Shown: positions 5,504-9,788 of the stretch, in pieces | Layout: every line of letters begins with the position of its first letter | Numbering within the stretch: position 1 is the first letter of the stretch | Source: CBDUBS01 sp965365445 | GTDB lineage: Bacteria; Bacteroidota; Rhodothermia; Rhodothermales; DASSAV01 | Direction: 5' to 3' | Length of the DNA: 9,788 bases | Assembly (NCBI GenBank): GCA_965365445.1 | Contig: CBDUBS010000138.1 | Span: 1 to 9,788 of the forward strand | Notes under the pieces: model-generated | The model's input: the letters and a program-made list of their open reading frames with translations, nothing else | Database searches by the model: none | What the model was told of the DNA's origin: nothing | Position numbers and translations under genes: made by a program

Positions 5504-6202
5504 CTACCGGGAGGCGATCTCGGCCTCCAGGTAGGGCATCAGGGCCCGCTCGAACCCTTCGAACGTCCCGGCCCCTACCGCATAGGCGCGCAGCACCCCT
5601 TCGCGGTCCACAATGTATGTAGTGGGGCGCACTTCGATGGTTCGGGAAAACGGTTCGGGCAAATCGCTCGGTGCGTCGATGTAGGCGCTTACGGTCCGAA
5701 CGGGGGTGGACTTCTGGAAAGCCTGCAAGTCGGCGCGCGGCTCATCCGATACCGTCAGCACCACCAGGCCACGGTCGTGGTAGGCTTCCTGGAGGCGATT
5801 TAGTTCCGGAAGCTCCATCAGACACGGAGCGCACCAGGTTGCCCAGAAGTTGAGCAGGACCACCCGACCCCGGTAGGCCGCCAGATCGCGGGGCGCGTCG
5901 TCCTCGACGAGACGGAAGCGAAAGTTAGGGGCCGGCCGGTTCAACTCGGCTTCGCTTACCTGCGGCGTCGTCGCGGAGGGGGTTGAAGGGGCCGGAGGCT
6001 GGGTAGAATTCGGGGCACTCTTAGAAACGAGAAACAAGGTTGCCAGGGCCATAAATCCGACGAGACTAAAAAGTCCGATGCTCACCCCGTCGAATGCGTC
6101 CAGACGGACGCCCGCCTGTTTCCGACGCCACAGCAGGGCCATTGGCGCCAGAGCGGCGATCAGGACAGCAGCGGCCAGAAAAAGAATGAATGTACCGGTC
6201 AT
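5504..6202 (-). CDS. TlpA/ResA-like membrane-anchored thiol-disulfide oxidoreductase
   Basis: Two N-terminal membrane helices (about 4-24 and 41-59) flank a short basic loop (WRRKQAGVR), which the positive-inside rule places in the cytoplasm. This leaves the C-terminal domain in the periplasm. A Pro/Ser/Thr-rich linker (62-80) leads to a thioredoxin fold of the TlpA/ResA type: RPAPNFRFRL, YRGRVVLLNFWATWCAPC with the active-site pair C124/C127, a MELPELNRLQ helix, LVVLTVSDE, and VRPTTYIVDREG, where Pro193 is the probable cis-proline facing the active site. The expected role is reduction (or isomerisation) of disulfides in exported proteins or in cytochrome c apoproteins. No cytochrome c maturation genes are present here. 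The upstream operon partner encodes a periplasmic/outer-membrane protein with a CTAC pair, which may be a substrate (inference). The stop of the upstream gene lies 15 bp before this start. Confidence 0.93.
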   Translation of the reverse strand: MTGTFILFLAAAVLIAALAPMALLWRRKQAGVRLDAFDGVSIGLFSLVGFMALATLFLVSKSAPNSTQPPAPSTPSATTPQVSEAELNRPAPNFRFRLVEDDAPRDLAAYRGRVVLLNFWATWCAPCLMELPELNRLQEAYHDRGLVVLTVSDEPRADLQAFQKSTPVRTVSAYIDAPSDLPEPFSRTIEVRPTTYIVDREGVLRAYAVGAGTFEGFERALMPYLEAEIASR

Positions 6203-6217
6203 GATAGCCCCACAGGT

Positions 6218-9200
6218 TCACGGGTCGAACGAGAACAGTACCCCGAAATGCCACTGCATCTGACCTCCGTACCGAACGAATCGGCTCCCGTCGGGGGCGA
6301 AAAACCCCTCATCCAGCTCGAAATCGAACGCATCGAGGCCGTACGTAGCGCTGACGAACACGGCCGTCGGGAGCAGGTAGAACGACCCCAGCCCGAGCCG
6401 CAGTTCCGCCCCTACATCCTTCCGGAAAGGGCCGGCGTCGAACGAGGAGCCGCTCCACGCAGATGCCGCATCGGCATACAGGCGGCCGTACAGCTTGTCG
6501 ATGTACGTAAACAGGAACTGTCGGTGGATGTTCGGCAGGATCGGCAGCGTATACGAAGCCTGAAGCCAGAGTATTTCGTTGCCGCCGAGCGCATAGAACG
6601 GATATCCCCGGGCGCCGATCAGTCCGCCGGCGTAATCGTTGTAGAAATCGTCCACGGCGCCGCCCAGTATGGTGCTCGCCCGCAACCGCAACCCGAACCC
6701 GTGGGTCCCTCCGTTCAGCTCCCCGGGGAGCCGCCGGCCCAAACGCGCATCCAGGGACAACCGATGATTTCTTACGGAGGAATACTTCGGTACGAGAATC
6801 CCGTCCTCGACATCGAACCGATCGAGCAGGCTTCCGGGTTCGTATTCGTACCCCAGCTCCGCCCGAAGCCCGTGCGGTACTACATCTCCGTTTCGGTAGG
6901 GGTGGGACGCTTCCAGATACGCTTTCGCTCTCAGGCCCTTGCCGATGTAGTACCGGGAGGAGGAGGCATCGACGGTCTGGTTCGCTTCACGAGAGAAAAA
7001 CCGTTCCGTCGTGACCCGGTACGGACTGTACCGGTAGCCGACTTCGAGCAACAGGGCGCGATTAACCTTGCTCCGCAGGGCAATGTTGGCCTCCCAGAGG
7101 TTATAGGACAGGTCGGCGCGGGACGTATCGGGCAGGCACGCCGTACAGGGGAACTCCTCGATGGAAAGCCCCTGCTCCACGTTCCTTCGTATGTTGAACA
7201 ACTCGACGGTAAGCTGAGGCGACCAGCGCTGCGGGATGATCCCGAAGCCTCGCAGGTAGTCGAACTGCACGAACACGTCGCGTTCGAGTTTCAGAAGATT
7301 GGATGGGGATATGAACCCTGTAAAGCTGTCGGCGTCTCCCGAAGCAGGCCCAACGAGCACCCCGCCGAAAAAGTTGAGGCCGTTCAGGATTTCGCGCGAC
7401 CCGAAGTAGGCGCCGGCCTTCGTATTCCTCAACAGCGTCTCCCCGGCCGACCGCCGCCCCAATCCGGCATCGAGCCGCCCTCGCTCACGCGAAACGTACT
7501 GATCCAGCCGCAACACGGGGTAGAAGCTGAACGAAGTAAACAGGTTTTTATATTTCCCGATCGGTACGGAGAGCGGCAGCGCCTCACCGGTCTCGATGGG
7601 CGCTGAACCCTCGCGACGAATCACCTCGATGCGCCGGGGAGCCAGCGGCGTCAGGTCCGTATCGTCATAGGCGGCGAGCGCCGGCCAGATCGAACTGTCA
7701 TCGTCGGTCGCTCCGGACTTCAGGAGGATGGATGGGGGCGTGTAGGCCGTTTGCTCACTCATCGGAAGGGGCCGGGGAGCGTCGAGGAGCGCGATTTTGT
7801 AGCCGTCCCACTCGTACCGCGCGAAGGCTATGCGCCCGTCCTGCGCCACCGAGGGCATGAAAGCGCCGCCCACCACATTGGTCAGGCGCTCCGGAGTGAA
7901 CGCATCCCCGGCCTTAATCCCCGAAGGCGGAACGGCGTCGAGATCCAGCCGGTACAGATTGAATATGCCCGAGCGGTCCGATGCGAAGTGCAGAGTCCGC
8001 CCATCCGGACCGAAGGCGGGGGAGCGTTCATCGGCGTCGGTAGCCAGCACGACCGAAAGGTCCGTTCCGTCCGGCCGGACCCGGTACAGATCCCTGCCGT
8101 GCCGTGCGGACCGGGCGAAGTAAATCCATTCACCCGAGGGACGCCACACGGGATCGCTCACCTGCGTACCATCTGCGAAGCGGGTTACGGGACGGGTTAA
8201 GCCCGTCCCCGGATCGAGCAGAAACAGGTTGGTGCTGCCGTCGTCCTGCCGGACGAACGCAATTCGGGAGCCGTCGGGAGCGTACGCCGGGGCCGTTGCC
8301 CGTTGATCCCGGGTCAGGCGGCGCGATTTTCCGGACTCCAGGTCCACTTCGTACAGATCGTCGTAGAAGTAACCGGCGCGGGTGTCGCGCGTGCGGGCGT
8401 AGGCAATGGCCTTGCCGTCCGGACGCCAGGCGATCGAGCCGCCTGCCTCGCGCACGACGGCATGACCCAGTGCGCAGGTATAGGCGATCGGAGCGGCGGC
8501 GCCCCCGACATCGAAGCTCGTGAATTCACCCGTCTGAAGGTCGCGCACGTACAGCGCGGTGCGGCTGTAATCCTCGCCCCGGTTGGAAAGGTAGGCCACC
8601 CGGTTTCCGTCCGGCGAAAAGCGGGGGTAGAAATTCTGGAACCCCTCCGGCTCGATCGGGCGGCCCTCCACCGGATCGTCTCGGATGGCCTGCGTCTTAT
8701 CCGCGTAGACCTGCCGAAGCGTGTCCATCCAGGCATCATAGATCTCCCCACCCGGTACGCCGAGGGCGTCCTCTACGGCCTGCTCGAAATTCCAGTTGGA
8801 CCTCCGTGCGAGTTGCTCGCTTATGCGGCGCAGGGCGTCCTCGCCATAGGTGTTTACCAGATACTGCGTGAATGCAAAGCCGTGGTTGTATACCCCTTCA
8901 CGCAACAGGCTCGTATGGGAATAGAAGCCGCCCATCTCGGCCAGACTCATTTCCCTTCCGGCCAGCACCCGGGTGCGGAGCAGCATATCCCGATGGGCAT
9001 CCCACCGGTCGTAGCCCATACCGGCCCGCTGGAACTGGGCCGTTCCCTCGGCGAACCAGGCCGGATTGTTCAACATCGGGATCGGATAGGAGAGGATGCC
9101 GTTCGGATAGCCGTACAGTACGTCCGGGCGCTTTACGTCCTCGTAGTGGAGGAATTGCAGGTAGAGAAACGGCAGCCTGCGGTCGGCCCGCATCGTTTTC

Positions 9201-9715
9201 TGCACCTGGATGATATGCGTGAATTCGTGGGCAATGACGTTTCGCAGCCAGTTGTGGTCGCCGCGGAGCGGCGAATCGAGGGCCGGCGCCCAGATGTCGA
9301 TTTTATTGTCGAAGAAATAGGCCGCCCCGTTGGAATAGTCCTCGTAATCCTTGAGAACGAACGTCACTTTCGTATCCGGCTCGTGCCGGTACAGTGCGGT
9401 TAGCGGCCCGTACACTTCTTCCGCGATCCGGGCCACTACCTGGGCCGTGCGGCTGCTGCCCGCCCCGCTCGAATCGGCGTGAAAGACGACGTGGAAATGC
9501 TCCGTCTCGATGGTATACCAGTCGAGACCAAGGCGGGGGTATTCGTACAGCGAGGGCGATATCTGCGCGAGGGCAGGCGACCATACGGGCCAGAACCCTG
9601 CGATCAGCACGGCGAGGATGCCACACCGAAGCCCTGCACTCGGGCGGTGCGGCTGATGTTTCTGCCGGCCGTATGCGTCACGCCATGCCTGCACGATTAT
9701 TCCCCAGACGATCAT
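6218..9715 (-). CDS. Exported zinc-metallopeptidase / TolB-like propeller / outer-membrane beta-barrel fusion, 1165 aa
   Basis: An N-terminal signal sequence (hydrophobic ILAVLIAGFWPVW, cleavage probably after SPALA near residue 50) sends it to the envelope. Residues about 55-340 form a gluzincin (peptidase MA-like) domain: HEFTH with zinc ligands H163 and H167 and catalytic E164, and WFAEGTAQF supplying the likely third ligand E223. Residues about 360-650 carry six PD40/TolB-type propeller blades, each with a (P)xFSPDGxxIAF-like strand: 364-377, 428-441, 476-489, 522-535, 566-579 and 621-634. Residues about 715-1165 alternate aromatic and polar residues as outer-membrane strands do. They include GARGYPFYALGGNEI (1034-1048), similar to the RGY/GGN signature of Omp85-type barrels. 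Cysteines are C31 (signal peptide), C414 (propeller) and the pair C857/C860 (CTAC). It is the first gene of the operon. Met1 is the only ATG before the signal core, and its n-region is long; GTG codon 8 is an alternative. Similar proteins are usually annotated as biopolymer transporter Tol or peptidase MA-like; the function is unproven. Confidence 0.88.
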   Translation of the reverse strand: MIVWGIIVQAWRDAYGRQKHQPHRPSAGLRCGILAVLIAGFWPVWSPALAQISPSLYEYPRLGLDWYTIETEHFHVVFHADSSGAGSSRTAQVVARIAEEVYGPLTALYRHEPDTKVTFVLKDYEDYSNGAAYFFDNKIDIWAPALDSPLRGDHNWLRNVIAHEFTHIIQVQKTMRADRRLPFLYLQFLHYEDVKRPDVLYGYPNGILSYPIPMLNNPAWFAEGTAQFQRAGMGYDRWDAHRDMLLRTRVLAGREMSLAEMGGFYSHTSLLREGVYNHGFAFTQYLVNTYGEDALRRISEQLARRSNWNFEQAVEDALGVPGGEIYDAWMDTLRQVYADKTQAIRDDPVEGRPIEPEGFQNFYPRFSPDGNRVAYLSNRGEDYSRTALYVRDLQTGEFTSFDVGGAAAPIAYTCALGHAVVREAGGSIAWRPDGKAIAYARTRDTRAGYFYDDLYEVDLESGKSRRLTRDQRATAPAYAPDGSRIAFVRQDDGSTNLFLLDPGTGLTRPVTRFADGTQVSDPVWRPSGEWIYFARSARHGRDLYRVRPDGTDLSVVLATDADERSPAFGPDGRTLHFASDRSGIFNLYRLDLDAVPPSGIKAGDAFTPERLTNVVGGAFMPSVAQDGRIAFARYEWDGYKIALLDAPRPLPMSEQTAYTPPSILLKSGATDDDSSIWPALAAYDDTDLTPLAPRRIEVIRREGSAPIETGEALPLSVPIGKYKNLFTSFSFYPVLRLDQYVSRERGRLDAGLGRRSAGETLLRNTKAGAYFGSREILNGLNFFGGVLVGPASGDADSFTGFISPSNLLKLERDVFVQFDYLRGFGIIPQRWSPQLTVELFNIRRNVEQGLSIEEFPCTACLPDTSRADLSYNLWEANIALRSKVNRALLLEVGYRYSPYRVTTERFFSREANQTVDASSSRYYIGKGLRAKAYLEASHPYRNGDVVPHGLRAELGYEYEPGSLLDRFDVEDGILVPKYSSVRNHRLSLDARLGRRLPGELNGGTHGFGLRLRASTILGGAVDDFYNDYAGGLIGARGYPFYALGGNEILWLQASYTLPILPNIHRQFLFTYIDKLYGRLYADAASAWSGSSFDAGPFRKDVGAELRLGLGSFYLLPTAVFVSATYGLDAFDFELDEGFFAPDGSRFVRYGGQMQWHFGVLFSFDP

Positions 9716-9742
9716 CGATCTAACGTATTACCGCCATTTTGA

Positions 9743-9788
9743 TCAGGCGCGTATCGGTTTCTCCCGACGGAGTTCGGGCAACCAGGCG
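9743..9788 (-). CDS. Possible 3' end of a further minus-strand gene (fragment)
   Basis: On the minus strand the last bases can be read as the end of an open frame, AWLPELRREKPIRA followed by TGA at 9745-9743. It would finish 27 bp upstream of the big operon gene. A second frame stays open to a TAG at 9724-9722 (reading RLVARTPSGETDTRLIKMAVIR). Fewer than 70 bases are visible, so the frame cannot be settled. The short spacing would suit an operon that extends to the right of the window. Confidence 0.22.
   Translation of the reverse strand, partial: AWLPELRREKPIRA

Noticed and set aside
6248..7606. 452-aa plus-strand frame, and the 366-aa one at 8303-9403
   Set aside because: Both are antisense to the long protease/propeller/barrel gene. 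They are rich in Arg, Pro and Val and lack any domain, whereas the minus strand shows repeated PD40 motifs and HEFTH.

Overview
This 9.8-kb window is bacterial chromosome with fairly high GC and dense coding, mostly on the minus strand. It shows no transposase, integrase, phage or CRISPR sequence. The gene content (a DUF5683-like envelope protein, a TolB-propeller/outer-membrane-barrel protease, a TlpA-type thioredoxin, a Glu/Asp symporter) and the near absence of Shine-Dalgarno sequences suggest a Gram-negative of the Bacteroidota/Rhodothermota group. That placement is inference from protein style; no marker gene is present. The outer membrane itself is supported by the barrel domain.

Layout, left to right. 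(1) 1-841, minus: an alternative sigma factor cut by the left edge, with two sigma-4-like modules. (2) 842-1002: divergent intergenic region with two palindromes and a clear sigma-70 promoter for (3) tRNA-Arg(CCG), 1003-1079, followed by an intrinsic terminator. (4) 1117-2110: a sparse stretch with two small membrane-protein genes on the minus strand (91 aa and 53 aa; the second is short enough to be missed by usual ORF cut-offs). Each is preceded by an inverted repeat. (5) 2111-3463, minus: a glutamate/aspartate:cation symporter. (6) 3464-3679: a strikingly AT-rich divergent promoter region. (7) 3680-3922 and 3970-4488, plus: an unknown 80-aa protein and methylglyoxal synthase, probably co-transcribed. 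(8) 9715 down to 4498, minus: a compact three-gene envelope operon with gaps of 15 and 31 bp. It encodes a 1165-aa exported zinc-metallopeptidase/TolB-like propeller/beta-barrel fusion, a membrane-anchored TlpA/ResA-like thiol-disulfide oxidoreductase, and a DUF5683-like exported protein. It converges on mgsA with a 9-bp gap.

The most interesting unit is the envelope operon. Its first gene joins, in one polypeptide, a periplasmic HEFTH gluzincin domain, a six-bladed PD40/TolB-like propeller and a C-terminal barrel carrying an Omp85-like RGY...GGNE signature. A CTAC cysteine pair lies in the barrel and a thioredoxin is encoded next door. The parts belong to recognisable families; their joint function is not known to me. 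The second point of interest is the sigma factor with duplicated region-4 modules and palindromes upstream.
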